A stretch of 64,000 nucleotides of DNA, taken from the NCBI GenBank assembly GCA_015059445.1, contig SVAK01000002.1, positions 1-64,000 of the forward strand, given 5' to 3'. This DNA is from Bacillota bacterium. Its GTDB lineage: Bacteria > Bacillota_I > Bacilli_A > RF39 > UBA660. The position numbers were made by a program, and so were the translations under genes. Within the stretch, counting starts at the first letter, position 1; each line of letters starts with the position of its first letter. This document shows, one piece after another, positions 17,551-28,273 of this stretch. The notes below the pieces were generated by a model, which searched no databases, was not told the origin of the DNA, and saw only the letters and a list, made by a program, of their open reading frames with translations.

Positions 17551-19050
17551 TCAGTTAATTATAGGAATTCCGTAACCATATATAACTTGATTATTAATAT
17601 TATATTTTTGTTGCTTACAAGCGTCACCAGAATTTCCTTCAATAGTATAAACTATGTTATTTTCTATTTTTTCTACAATACCAACATGATCTACTATTCC
17701 ATCAAATTCCCAATCAAAAAATATAATATCACCACTATTAGGAATATAATTACTACTTTTCCATTTGTCCATTGCTTTAAACCAATTAACACCATTAGGA
17801 ACTGAAGCAAATTTAGGAATTATCTTTTCTTCAATATATCCAGCTTGCTCTGCTACCCAACTCACAAATATAGCACACCAACCAACTCGATTTTTAAATC
17901 CATACCAAGACCAATAAGGATGACCTCCAACATTTCCAAGCTGTGTTAAAGCTATTTGTACCATATCCGGACTACCTACTGGCGTTCCATATACAACTGA
18001 CGACCATAACATAGCATATTCTTCACTTAATAGTTCATTGACTTGCATTCTTTGTTTTGGTGAAAAATTATATAACAACATCATTTGTTCAACAGTTTTT
18101 CTACTTATTTTTATATATAAATTAGTTTTTAACTCTTTATCAAAAAAATCATCGTTAGATTCTTGCTTGATTTCATAAGTAATCTGGTGCATATCCCAAA
18201 ATATTTTTTTTAATTCAAGTATTTTAATGTCATTTAAAGTTATTACTTCATTGTCATTAACACCATTATTTATTTTAGCTGTGTATATAGATAAAACTTC
18301 TTTCCATTCTGCTCTATCAGTTTCTAAATAGTATTCATCATGTAGATTTAATCGTTGGATTGTTTCAATTCTATTAATCATTTCATTATTTATTTCTGTT
18401 ATTACCGTATTCATAGTGACAGTATTTCCAGTATTTTCACTTGAGAAGAAAATACCAAATATTGAACTACATAATAATCCTATTAAACATATAATAACTA
18501 TAATAACTAATACTATCCAACCACCAGCTATTAATAAAGCAATTAATGCCTTTGTTCCAAAAATAATTGCTTTTACTGATGATACAACAACTTTAAATGT
18601 TTTAGTTACACCTTTTGCAGTACTCTTACCTATCTTTTTTGCTCTTAACTTTATTTTTTGTTTTTTAGTTAATCCTGTATAATTATTGAATATTTTATTA
18701 AACCCCTTTATTTCATTTTTTATCTTATTAGCTCTTAATTTAATTTTAACTTTACTTTTTATATCTTTTGTTTTATTTTTTATAAAAAAAACATTATCTT
18801 TAGTATTAATAACAGATTTTTTTCCTTTAGTTGTTATAGTATTAATGTTTTTGTCAAATATTTTGTTAGAAGAATTTTCTAAATTTTTAGTAGCATAATC
18901 ATTGCTATTAACACTATCATTAGAAAAAGTATTTTCAACATTATTTTTAGTATTTATTGTAATATTTTTTACTTTTTTTAATCCAACTACTGATTTATCG
19001 ATTGTCTTAATAGTACCTAATGCAATATCTTTAGTTTTTATCTTTGACAT
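17551..19050 (-). CDS. Conjugation-associated CHAP-domain cell wall hydrolase
   Basis: VGWCAIFVSWVAEQAGY...SGDIIFFDWEFDGIVDHVGIVEKI CHAP motifs; TM region upstream. Confidence 0.9.
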   Translation of the reverse strand: MSKIKTKDIALGTIKTIDKSVVGLKKVKNITINTKNNVENTFSNDSVNSNDYATKNLENSSNKIFDKNINTITTKGKKSVINTKDNVFFIKNKTKDIKSKVKIKLRANKIKNEIKGFNKIFNNYTGLTKKQKIKLRAKKIGKSTAKGVTKTFKVVVSSVKAIIFGTKALIALLIAGGWIVLVIIVIICLIGLLCSSIFGIFFSSENTGNTVTMNTVITEINNEMINRIETIQRLNLHDEYYLETDRAEWKEVLSIYTAKINNGVNDNEVITLNDIKILELKKIFWDMHQITYEIKQESNDDFFDKELKTNLYIKISRKTVEQMMLLYNFSPKQRMQVNELLSEEYAMLWSSVVYGTPVGSPDMVQIALTQLGNVGGHPYWSWYGFKNRVGWCAIFVSWVAEQAGYIEEKIIPKFASVPNGVNWFKAMDKWKSSNYIPNSGDIIFFDWEFDGIVDHVGIVEKIENNIVYTIEGNSGDACKQQKYNINNQVIYGYGIPIIN

Positions 19051-21445
19051 TATTACTTTCTTCGAACTTTGTTGTCATTAATTTATATAATGATGTATCT
19101 TTAGGAAAATTATTTAAAAATGGTACTAATGTACTTCCAACTTTTAATAGACCTTCACCTACTCCAACATTAGTAATGTATCCCATTTGTGAATCAGAAA
19201 TAGATAATAGTTTTGCTAACTCTATCCTATCTGTAGCGGCTTGATTTAGCATTATCATAAACTCTGAATTTGCTAGCATTGTTCTCGCAGTATGCGATTG
19301 TAACAAATCATCAACATTTTGTGTTATACCAGTACAATAAGCACCATATTTTCTAACTCTTTTCCATAATGTAAATAAAAAATTAGCTGAATATTCATGT
19401 TGAAATAGTAAATATATTTCATCTATAAAAATATAGGTATTTCTCCCCTTTTGCCTATTTTGTGTAATTCTATTTAAAATACTATCTAAAACTACTAACA
19501 TTCCAATAGGTAGTAATTGTTTTCCTAAATCTAAAATATCATAACAAATTATTCTGTTATTTGTATCTACATTTGTATTTTTAGCAAAAGTGTTTAATGA
19601 ACCATCCGTAAATAGTTCAATAGCTAATGCTATTTCTTTTGCTTCTGGTTCTTCCTGACTTAATAATTCTTCTCTAAAATCTTGTAATGTTGGTGCTATT
19701 CCTTGATAATTTCCTTGTTGGTATGCTCTATAAACCTTTGCAGTACATCTATCTATTATTGACTTTTCTTTTGGTCCTAAATTTTTTCCACCCATTAAAT
19801 GTTCACATAAAGATAAAATAAATTCTGACTTTAATATTACTGGATTAGCTCCATCACCATATTCTGAATTCATATCCATCGCATTTATATGATTATTACT
19901 TGTTGCTGAAATATGAATATGTTGACCGCCTAGTGCTTCTACTAATTTTGGATACTCTCTTTCGGGATCTATTATAATAATATCAGCATTTGGCTCTCTT
20001 AATGCAATTGATACAATTTCATTTTTTGCAGCAAAAGATTTCCCACTACCAGACACTCCTAGTATAAAAGAATTTCCATTTAATAAGGACTTTCTATCAG
20101 CCATAATCATATTTTTGCTTATAACATTTTCGCCATAATAAATCCCATTTTCGTGGTTTATTTCTTGAACTCTAAATGGCATAAAAACTGCAAGAGATTC
20201 AGTTGTTAAGGTTCTTAATGTATTTATTTTCCTTACTCCATAAGGTATTGCTGTATTTAATCCATCTAATTGTTGATATTTCAATATTGCCATTTGACAT
20301 AAATGTTTTCTAGCTGTAGCGAGTAAACTTTCAGTATCTTGCTCTAATTCTTCTTTTGTATTTGATACTAAAACCATTGTTAAAACACAGACAAACATTC
20401 TTTGGTCTCTAGTAGTTAAATCATCAAGAAATTCTTTTGATTCTTTTCTTTGTAACTCCATATCATAAGGAATAACTGCACTAAAATTATTGTTATTATT
20501 TTGTCTTCGTTGCCAATTAGTTATATTAGTTTCTACTCCTAATCTTCTATTTTCAACTTCTCTTATGGCTTCATCCATTGGTATAGGAATAACATCAATA
20601 CTTAACATTAAATTTCTATTTAATTCAGTTAATTCTGCAACCATATCATCTTTAATATAATTTGCATAGTCTTTCAAAAAGAATACTCTGCCAAATTTGC
20701 TTCCCATCTCAAAATAATCTTTTTGAAAACTAAAACTATCTGGACAAATATAGTCTTTAAAAGAATGACCTTTTTTTAAATCGTCCAACATATCCCAATT
20801 AAAAATATTCTCTTCGCCGGTTCTATAAAAATCATGTACTAATCTTAATCTTTCTTCAGCATTAAGTTCCATACATTGTGAACCTAGAGAATTAAAATGA
20901 TTTTTTAGTTCTGAAGTAATTCTTGAAAAATATATTTCTGCATCTTCTAAACTTTTTTTATTTATCGTTACAGTTAAAAATTTTTCTTGAACAATTGAAT
21001 TTGAACCTAATATTTTATCTTTTAACATTTTGTTATATTCTTCTCTATAGTTATTTAATAAATCATTATCTTTTAATACTAACATATTCTTTTCAAAATC
21101 AATTTTATTTAATCTTCTATTTAAAACAGTTATTTTAAATGTTGCACCAGGATCAAAAGAATTTAATATTTCAGAATATTCCAAAAACATTTTTTCCTTA
21201 TCACTTCTTGATGCCACGGCATAATTAATATCAGTAAACTTATAACATTTTGAATATTTGTTTTTCTGCAATTGAAATGTGCCATTCTTATAAATAGTCC
21301 GAATAGGGACACAATCTTGTATCCCCTTCGGTGCAACAAATTTTTCTTTATCTTGTTGAAACAGATTCTTTATTGTTTTCATCATTCTTCTTATCACTCT
21401 CCAATTCTTCTTTACACAATTCATAATAAAAATTACTAGGTACAA
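19031..21445 (-). CDS. VirB4-like conjugation ATPase
   Basis: GVSGSGKSFAAKNE Walker A, IIIIDPEREYPKLVEALGG, YIFIDEIYLLF; start possibly internal. Confidence 0.93.
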   Translation of the reverse strand: MYLVIFIMNCVKKNWRVIRRMMKTIKNLFQQDKEKFVAPKGIQDCVPIRTIYKNGTFQLQKNKYSKCYKFTDINYAVASRSDKEKMFLEYSEILNSFDPGATFKITVLNRRLNKIDFEKNMLVLKDNDLLNNYREEYNKMLKDKILGSNSIVQEKFLTVTINKKSLEDAEIYFSRITSELKNHFNSLGSQCMELNAEERLRLVHDFYRTGEENIFNWDMLDDLKKGHSFKDYICPDSFSFQKDYFEMGSKFGRVFFLKDYANYIKDDMVAELTELNRNLMLSIDVIPIPMDEAIREVENRRLGVETNITNWQRRQNNNNNFSAVIPYDMELQRKESKEFLDDLTTRDQRMFVCVLTMVLVSNTKEELEQDTESLLATARKHLCQMAILKYQQLDGLNTAIPYGVRKINTLRTLTTESLAVFMPFRVQEINHENGIYYGENVISKNMIMADRKSLLNGNSFILGVSGSGKSFAAKNEIVSIALREPNADIIIIDPEREYPKLVEALGGQHIHISATSNNHINAMDMNSEYGDGANPVILKSEFILSLCEHLMGGKNLGPKEKSIIDRCTAKVYRAYQQGNYQGIAPTLQDFREELLSQEEPEAKEIALAIELFTDGSLNTFAKNTNVDTNNRIICYDILDLGKQLLPIGMLVVLDSILNRITQNRQKGRNTYIFIDEIYLLFQHEYSANFLFTLWKRVRKYGAYCTGITQNVDDLLQSHTARTMLANSEFMIMLNQAATDRIELAKLLSISDSQMGYITNVGVGEGLLKVGSTLVPFLNNFPKDTSLYKLMTTKFEESNNVKDKN

Positions 21446-21734
21446 ACTTCAGCTCTTTACTTACTAAAAATTCACTTCTTAAGTATGCTAGTAAAAATTC
21501 TTCTGCTTTCATTCCATTGTATTTAACGAATCCAAAAACAACAAAAGGAAATGCACAGAACATACATAGCCAAGATAAAATTTCTACATTTAAAATTGAC
21601 TGAAAAACAAAATATATGACTACAGCTATCACACAAGCTAGTATTGAACATATAAATTGTCTTAATGAAAGACCAAAATAAACACTTTCTGTATATTCTC
21701 TTATTTCTTTATTTATTTTTACTTCCAATACCAA
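21348..21734 (-). CDS. PrgI family membrane protein
   Basis: VKINKEIREYTESVYFGLSLRQFICSILACVIAVVIYF. Confidence 0.88.
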   Translation of the reverse strand: MVLEVKINKEIREYTESVYFGLSLRQFICSILACVIAVVIYFVFQSILNVEILSWLCMFCAFPFVVFGFVKYNGMKAEEFLLAYLRSEFLVSKELKFVPSNFYYELCKEELESDKKNDENNKESVSTR

Positions 21735-21992
21735 TCACCTCTCATGTTCAAATTTTTTCTTCAACATTGCTATTGGACCAAATTGAGGATAAGATCTAAA
21801 TTCTCTTGTATCACAATTTTTAAAATAATCTCTATTATTTTTAGAATACATATACATCCAATCTTCAGGCCTTTTCATTCCTCGCTTAATTGCGTTATCA
21901 AAAGCATCATCTGGATTTTCTCTTATATCTAATGAAGCGAATATAGAGTCTCGCGATTTAGACAAATATTTTATTTCTTGACTATCTTTCAT
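21735..21992 (-). CDS. Hypothetical ICE protein
   Basis: 85-aa ORF in transfer operon. Confidence 0.6.
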   Translation of the reverse strand: MKDSQEIKYLSKSRDSIFASLDIRENPDDAFDNAIKRGMKRPEDWMYMYSKNNRDYFKNCDTREFRSYPQFGPIAMLKKKFEHER

Positions 21993-22515
21993 CTCTATCG
22001 CTATATCTCCTATTGTTCATTCCTAAAGTTTCTTCTTTTTCTAAAAGATTACTCATATTGACACCTTGTGCTTGAATTTCTGGATTACTTAATGATTCTT
22101 CATAAGCATTAACTATATCTTTATCCAAAAAATGGAAATTACCTTTTTCTACTTTTTTCTTTTCTTCATAATAATCTGAAGTAAAAGCTAACGCAACTTG
22201 TTCATTAATTCTTAAATCTTTAGGATTGATACCCATATCCATACATATTAATGCTTGTTGAAAATATTTTTCATCCTCTTTTTTTAAAGCAGTTAATTGA
22301 TTATACATTATCATAAGAAACTGTCTTTTAGTCACATCAGCCAAATGTTTCTCTGTTATTTTATTTAATATTTTCTCATAATGGTTTGGTGGTACTACAG
22401 TCGGAGTATTTGTTTCCGGATTAATATATGTATAAGTCATATCACTTATAGATTTACTCATATCTTTAACTTTTAATTGTGTAAAATCATCATATTGTTT
22501 TCTCATATTTATCAC
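21982..22515 (-). CDS. Hypothetical ICE protein
   Basis: 177-aa ORF overlapping neighbours in same operon. Confidence 0.65.
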   Translation of the reverse strand: MINMRKQYDDFTQLKVKDMSKSISDMTYTYINPETNTPTVVPPNHYEKILNKITEKHLADVTKRQFLMIMYNQLTALKKEDEKYFQQALICMDMGINPKDLRINEQVALAFTSDYYEEKKKVEKGNFHFLDKDIVNAYEESLSNPEIQAQGVNMSNLLEKEETLGMNNRRYSDRDER

Positions 22516-23417
22516 CTTTCACTTTCTCTAATACGATTTTTACTTTTTTCTTTAATATACTTTTCTATTTTATTTGCTTCACTAATCGCTTTAAATAATT
22601 CATTTGGTTTATCTTTTAAAATTGAAATCCATGAATTAATATATGCTTTGTGATTATCATAATGTTCTGCGGTAACAGGAACATTTAACTCTTGCATTAA
22701 AAAAGAAGAACTAATCTCTGCAATTAATTCTTCTCTAGCATAATCTTTTTCATTATTTGTTAAAATATTTCTATTTAATCTATTTTCATTACCAGTTGCA
22801 TGGCATATCTCATGTAATTGCGTTGCATAATATGAATATTGATCTACAAATTTATTTCTATCAGGTAAAACAATTTTGTCTTCTTTCGGTATATAACATG
22901 CTCTATTGCCCTTTTCTTCATACTGGATATTCAATAATTTAATTAATTTAGAAATATATTTTGACTGTTCAAATTCTTGAAATTTAATATTTTGTTCTTG
23001 TAGTCCATCAACTAATGAACCATTAAATACCATCGCTGTCCTTGAAAGTATTCTAAAATGTTTTTCTTCAGCAGGATTTTGTTCTATATATTTTTCATAT
23101 TCAGCAAAATTAAATCTTTTTCTTAATTTATAATTATAAGCACTCCAAAATTCTACGGGTACTCCTTTACCTTTTGCATTTTTTAATTTTAATCCCAAAT
23201 CACCAATTTGCTTATGGGTATACCACCTATTATCTGTATATTTTTCTTTGTATGCAACATAATTAAGTATTAACTTATTTATTCCATTATATTCTAATCC
23301 AGATATGCCATTTTTATTATTTTCACTAATCCAACGATGTCTCCAAGGTATATCATTTTGTTCTAGTGCTTCAATATACATTTTTATTAATTCTTCTCTT
23401 GTTTTACTTAATCTCAT
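22512..23417 (-). CDS. ArdC-like antirestriction / zincin-type metallopeptidase protein
   Basis: N-terminal WRHRWIS...GISGLEYNGINKLIL (ArdC N) and YYATQLHEICHATG...YAREELIAEISSSFL zincin motif. Confidence 0.8.
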   Translation of the reverse strand: MRLSKTREELIKMYIEALEQNDIPWRHRWISENNKNGISGLEYNGINKLILNYVAYKEKYTDNRWYTHKQIGDLGLKLKNAKGKGVPVEFWSAYNYKLRKRFNFAEYEKYIEQNPAEEKHFRILSRTAMVFNGSLVDGLQEQNIKFQEFEQSKYISKLIKLLNIQYEEKGNRACYIPKEDKIVLPDRNKFVDQYSYYATQLHEICHATGNENRLNRNILTNNEKDYAREELIAEISSSFLMQELNVPVTAEHYDNHKAYINSWISILKDKPNELFKAISEANKIEKYIKEKSKNRIRESER

Positions 23418-23516
23418 AACACCTCCAAAAAAAGAATAAATTAATTAAATAATCTATTCTTTAAATTTTATCCGTTTTTTTAAATTTTTCTGTTAAAACA
23501 CATTAACTTTAAGATA

Positions 23517-24371
23517 TTATTTTATAACATCATATTTTATTTCATCTGAATAATGCCACCATTCACCAGAATATCCTTTAAACCCATATGTTTTCATAAT
23601 ATTTTCTAAAAATTCAGCATTCTTTTTTGCTTCAGCTGATACATCTTCATAGTTTCTATCTGCTTTGGTAGTAAAATCATCAAATCCTGTTGGCATTTCC
23701 ACACTAGTTCCATCTAATTTTATAATAGTTAAATCTAATGTATTTCCTCTACTATGGCTTGAATATCCCTTATTAGGATCTGAAACATATTTTGAATCTG
23801 GATATATATCCCATAATTTAAATTGGGCTGCAACGGGACGATAAGCATCCCATATTATTAATGTATAACCATTTCTATTCAATTCATCTTGAACTTTCAT
23901 CAATTTCTTTATTGTTCCATATCTTAAAAGAGCATCACTATTTTCATATATAATTTGACCAGTAAAATTATCTGTAGTTGCATATTTTAAATCAATAATA
24001 GCATTAGGAATATAATCTAATATTTTTACTAATTCATCATCACTTATCTCAACCATTGAATCTCCAGTTGATTGATTATTATTTTCTAATTCATCGTTAA
24101 CTTTATTATCAACAACAATATTTTTAGGACAAGAAAATTTTGCTGTTTTTAAATGCCAACTAACTGTAACTATATCTTGGTCTTTAACACAATAAAAGGT
24201 ATCAATTATTATCCCTTTATCAACAAAACTATCATCAATATTTTCTCTACGGCTTAATAATGGGCTTTGTTTAAATACTATTGCTTGCAAAGTATCTAAT
24301 GCAGTAATACCAATTATAATTAAAACAACGACAATTATTATTTTTAAACATCTTTTCATAAAACGCTCCAA
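23517..24371 (-). CDS. Membrane-anchored VanX-type D-Ala-D-Ala dipeptidase
   Basis: WDAYRP, SSHSRGNTLDLTI and EWWHYSD active-site motifs of peptidase M15D; N-terminal TM. Confidence 0.85.
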   Translation of the reverse strand: MERFMKRCLKIIIVVVLIIIGITALDTLQAIVFKQSPLLSRRENIDDSFVDKGIIIDTFYCVKDQDIVTVSWHLKTAKFSCPKNIVVDNKVNDELENNNQSTGDSMVEISDDELVKILDYIPNAIIDLKYATTDNFTGQIIYENSDALLRYGTIKKLMKVQDELNRNGYTLIIWDAYRPVAAQFKLWDIYPDSKYVSDPNKGYSSHSRGNTLDLTIIKLDGTSVEMPTGFDDFTTKADRNYEDVSAEAKKNAEFLENIMKTYGFKGYSGEWWHYSDEIKYDVIK

Positions 24372-24407
24372 TTACTCAACTAATTTTTATTTTATATTTA
24401 TATTATA

Positions 24408-25244
24408 TCATAATCCCATCATTTCTCTAACTACTCTATCAGACATTTTTATTGTACCAACTAAAACTAACATATTAAAAATTAACTCTCCAAGATATTT
24501 CCATACTTGAGTAACTGCTGCAGAACCTGTATCAACAACCGGTGGTGTTGACGCAAATAAAGAAAAAATAATACAAGATAATACAATAATTGCTCCTTCT
24601 AAACATACCCCTGCATAACTTTTAAAAAAACTTTTCCCAATTTGTTGAACTGGTTCACCAGCAAAAGTTGATAAAGGTATTGGTGCTATTGCAGTATATA
24701 AATACAATTTGAAAAATCGACCATAAACTGTCATTATCATTACATAAGCTAAAACTGTTACAATAAGACCACCAATTAAAGTTACTGCCCATAAAGGAAT
24801 TGATTCAAAAAATCCACAATCCTCGATGGTTTGTATCATTGTAGTAGGCAACATAGAATTATTAGAATTTGTAATATTAGCAATAGACATTATCTCTGAT
24901 ACAATGCCTTGAGAAATTTTAAAAATTGCTAACATCAAATCCATACCATAAGTTACAATAATTTTAGCTATTGCAAATCTTAAAAATAATTTTAAAGCGT
25001 GTTCTGGCCTTTTAACTTCAGTAATAGAGCCACAAGTTTTCATGACTCCAACAACAAAAAATAATACTAATAAAGCAAGACCTATAGCTTGCATACTACC
25101 ATAAATTTTTTCAATAACTTCCCATATTACCCCACCTTTAAAAGTTTCTGGTGTATGGGTTACTAATTGCCAAATCTCTGCTAACTTTGAATTCCAAGTT
25201 TCAAGTGCATTTTCTAAATTTTGAACAACCCAATTATCACTCAT
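24408..25244 (-). CDS. TrbL/VirB6-like conjugation membrane protein
   Basis: Multi-TM protein with IAPIPLSTFAG and IGKSFFKSYAGVCLEGAIIVL motif. Confidence 0.85.
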   Translation of the reverse strand: MSDNWVVQNLENALETWNSKLAEIWQLVTHTPETFKGGVIWEVIEKIYGSMQAIGLALLVLFFVVGVMKTCGSITEVKRPEHALKLFLRFAIAKIIVTYGMDLMLAIFKISQGIVSEIMSIANITNSNNSMLPTTMIQTIEDCGFFESIPLWAVTLIGGLIVTVLAYVMIMTVYGRFFKLYLYTAIAPIPLSTFAGEPVQQIGKSFFKSYAGVCLEGAIIVLSCIIFSLFASTPPVVDTGSAAVTQVWKYLGELIFNMLVLVGTIKMSDRVVREMMGL

Positions 25245-25251
25245 ATAAAAT

Positions 25252-25503
25252 TTATCCTGTTATAATATTTAAAATTTCTTTCGTACAAATAATAATTATT
25301 CCACCTACAATACCAAGTACTCCATTTGCTCTTTGAGATGGATCATGACTTTTAAACGAAAGACCAAATTGCACTATTCCAGAGCCTGCTAGTATTACAC
25401 CTACTCCTCTAATTAAAGCAAACATAAAATTGGATAAATTATCTATAACTGTTAAAGGGTCACTCGCAGCATAAACATTAATTGTATATGTAAGTAAAAC
25501 CAC
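25252..25503 (-). CDS. Small two-TM conjugation protein (Maff2/VirB2-like position)
   Basis: LIRGVGVILAGSGIVQFGLSFKSHDPSQRANGVLGIVGGIIII. Confidence 0.75.
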   Translation of the reverse strand: MVLLTYTINVYAASDPLTVIDNLSNFMFALIRGVGVILAGSGIVQFGLSFKSHDPSQRANGVLGIVGGIIIICTKEILNIITG

Positions 25504-25576
25504 CCCAAAATTTAATAGTTTTAATCTTTTTTCAATTTTTTTATATTTTTTTCTTATAATACATCTCTCCCTTCTA

Positions 25577-27334
25577 TTATTCAGAATAAAATATCTCGTA
25601 TTCTTTTAAATCTTCATCAATATTTGAAAAATTAATATTATTAAAATTGTCAAAACTAATAGTTGCTACTGCATTATTTAAAATTCCATGCTCATAAAAT
25701 TTTCCTTTACCATCAGCACTTAAATTTATATTCGGATGTTTCAAAATATCATATTTTTTATCTATAATTGGTCTTTCACCTCTTATAAATAAAATTGCAT
25801 TTTCATTGTCCAGCATTCTCACTTCATCAGGTGTTAAAAGTTCTCTTCCGTTTAACTGATAATTTGTAGAATAATTTCCAGAATGTCCGGTTGTTTTGCC
25901 ATAAGTATTTAAGTCCAGAGTTTCTTTTCCCAAGAGTTCACTAACATATTTGTGCGTACTTTGTTCATTTCCTCCGAGATATAAGAATTCATCGCAGTTC
26001 CCAACTATAGACTCCCATTGTTTTTCAAAAAGAGCTTTTAATTGTGCTAAATTTTGCAAAATAATTGATACTGAAATATTTCTACTTCTCATTGTAGATA
26101 ATATTTTTTCAAAATCATCTGGTAAGCTAATATTTGCGAATTCATCCATTACAAAATGAAGATGTTGTTTTAATCCACCTTTATATTTATGGTCTGCCAT
26201 ATAAAATAATTGCTGAAATATTTGCGTATATAGAATACTTACTAAAAAATTAAAACTTGTATCATTATCAGGTATAAGAGCAAACAATGCCACTTTTCTT
26301 TCACCTAAACTTGTTAAATCTAATTCATCAGTTTGTGTAATACTAGCCAAGCTTTCAAGATTAAATTTTTCTAATCTTGAGGCTAAAGTAATTTGAATCG
26401 ATTTTAATGTTTTTGCAGAACCCGAATGATAATCTCTATAATATTTAACAGCAATATGATCTGGATTAACCTCTTCTAATTTGTTAAAAAGCATATCAAG
26501 AGGGCTTACATAAAAATCATCATCTTCTTTTACTTCACCAGCACGAAGCATCTCCATAACCATAGGAAAATTTTGCTCATCTTCTGGGGCTTCATATTTT
26601 AAATAAAATAAAAGAGAAAGCAATAACATAGCGGCGGCCGTATCCCAAAATGGATCTTGTGATGATGAACCTTTTGGAGTTGTAGCCTTAAATAAATTAG
26701 TAACTAATTTTTGAACATCGTTATCACTTTCTATATAAACAAATGGATTATAGCAAAAACTTTTATCCATATTTATTAAATCTAACACTTTAACTTCATA
26801 TCCCTTTTTTTCTAGTAAATTTCCAGTATCTCGTAATAGCTCTCCTTTTGGATCTAATATAACAAATGATGTATTAGCTTGCATAATATTCGGTTTAGCA
26901 TAAAATCTAGTTTTTCCCGCACCAGAACCACCAATAACAAGAACATTTAAATTTCTTCTATGGATTTTTCCATTTAATCCAATTTTCATATTTTGAGTTA
27001 ATATTTTGTTATTTGATATAGGTGTTTGTAAATATTTTTTATTAATACTCCTTACATTTCCCCACTTTGCAGAACCATACTCTTCTCGTTTTCTATAATT
27101 CTTTTTTGTAGAATAATAAATAATTATTGAAAATAAATAAGCAAATAAAAAGAACACTACTGTTTTAATAGTATTCTTGCAAAAATAAATATTAAATGGA
27201 TTATTCATTCCTTCTGAAAAACATTCTAGAATTTGTAATAACCCCTTGTCAATCGAAGGAGCTAATAACAATGCAATCCAAACTACAGGAATTATACCAA
27301 ATAATATTAAAAAAAATTCAGATTTATTTTTCAC
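25577..27334 (-). CDS. VirD4/TraG-type coupling protein
   Basis: VIGGSGAGKTRFYAKPNIMQANTSFVILDPKGE; HFVMDEFANISLPDDFEKILSTMRSRNIS. Confidence 0.95.
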   Translation of the reverse strand: MKNKSEFFLILFGIIPVVWIALLLAPSIDKGLLQILECFSEGMNNPFNIYFCKNTIKTVVFFLFAYLFSIIIYYSTKKNYRKREEYGSAKWGNVRSINKKYLQTPISNNKILTQNMKIGLNGKIHRRNLNVLVIGGSGAGKTRFYAKPNIMQANTSFVILDPKGELLRDTGNLLEKKGYEVKVLDLINMDKSFCYNPFVYIESDNDVQKLVTNLFKATTPKGSSSQDPFWDTAAAMLLLSLLFYLKYEAPEDEQNFPMVMEMLRAGEVKEDDDFYVSPLDMLFNKLEEVNPDHIAVKYYRDYHSGSAKTLKSIQITLASRLEKFNLESLASITQTDELDLTSLGERKVALFALIPDNDTSFNFLVSILYTQIFQQLFYMADHKYKGGLKQHLHFVMDEFANISLPDDFEKILSTMRSRNISVSIILQNLAQLKALFEKQWESIVGNCDEFLYLGGNEQSTHKYVSELLGKETLDLNTYGKTTGHSGNYSTNYQLNGRELLTPDEVRMLDNENAILFIRGERPIIDKKYDILKHPNINLSADGKGKFYEHGILNNAVATISFDNFNNINFSNIDEDLKEYEIFYSE

Positions 27335-27525
27335 TATCTATCTTCTAAATATCTCCTAGGAAACATTCTCTTTTTTTGAGGTGCATTTAAAACTTTTAAA
27401 AGTAGTTCATCTATTGGCGATGTTTCTCTCTCTTGCTGTATTAAAATATTTCTAAATTCATTTAAAGCATTAATTATAATCCCCAATTCATATTTATCAA
27501 CTTCAAAAACCTTAACTTCTTTCAT
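27334..27525 (-). CDS. Small ICE protein
   Basis: 63-aa ORF, start overlaps upstream gene end; conserved-looking operon position. Confidence 0.65.
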   Translation of the reverse strand: MKEVKVFEVDKYELGIIINALNEFRNILIQQERETSPIDELLLKVLNAPQKKRMFPRRYLEDR

Positions 27526-28273
27526 TCTTTTTCTTTCTTTTAGTTTTTAAGTTATTAGGTTTATGAATAATTTGATTTGAATTAGTTTTTTCAGAATTTC
27601 TTTCTAAATTAGAATCTATTTCTTTTCTATACTCTTCTAATTTTTTTCTAACTGATGACTTACTTTCTAATTTAGTACCCTCCGTTTCTGAAAAATTTTT
27701 GTTCTTTGAGAAAGGCTTTGACAGAGGGCTTTTTTCTGTCTTTGCCAAATTGGGGTTTAATGAATTACCATCTTTTTGTAAATGCTTAATTTTACTTTCT
27801 TCTTTAAACTTTTCCTCAATTGTTTTTTGTTTTATTCCCTTGTCTTTTTCTTGAGTATTTATTTTTGATTTTTCAATTTCATTAATAATTTCAACTTCAT
27901 TATAACGAGATAATTTAAATCGCTCTACTATACGATTTATCTTTCCAGCATCTTCAGCTTTCACTAATATATCAACTATACCATCTGATGAATTTTTATC
28001 ACCTAACGCACAATATAAAACTCCATATTTTTTTGCTTCATCTTTAAATTTATCAAACTCATCTTTCTTAACAGAAAAAACTTTTAACTCTTTGTTTAAA
28101 GTTAACATATTTGATAATTTAGTTTTACCGGTAGACTTTGTATGGTCTTTAGAAATAGCATATAGCATAGCAGCAATATTTTTAGCTCCTTCACCTGTAA
28201 TTTTTGCTGTAACCTCTAAACCATTTAAAGCTAATCTAACTACTTGCTCTGCAGCATCACTTGACTGATTCAT
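27512..28273 (-). CDS. PcfB family (DUF3801) protein
   Basis: AAEQVVRLALNGLEVTAKITGEGAKNIAAMLYA...KDEFDKFKDEAKKYGVLYCAL. Confidence 0.85.
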   Translation of the reverse strand: MNQSSDAAEQVVRLALNGLEVTAKITGEGAKNIAAMLYAISKDHTKSTGKTKLSNMLTLNKELKVFSVKKDEFDKFKDEAKKYGVLYCALGDKNSSDGIVDILVKAEDAGKINRIVERFKLSRYNEVEIINEIEKSKINTQEKDKGIKQKTIEEKFKEESKIKHLQKDGNSLNPNLAKTEKSPLSKPFSKNKNFSETEGTKLESKSSVRKKLEEYRKEIDSNLERNSEKTNSNQIIHKPNNLKTKRKKKNERS

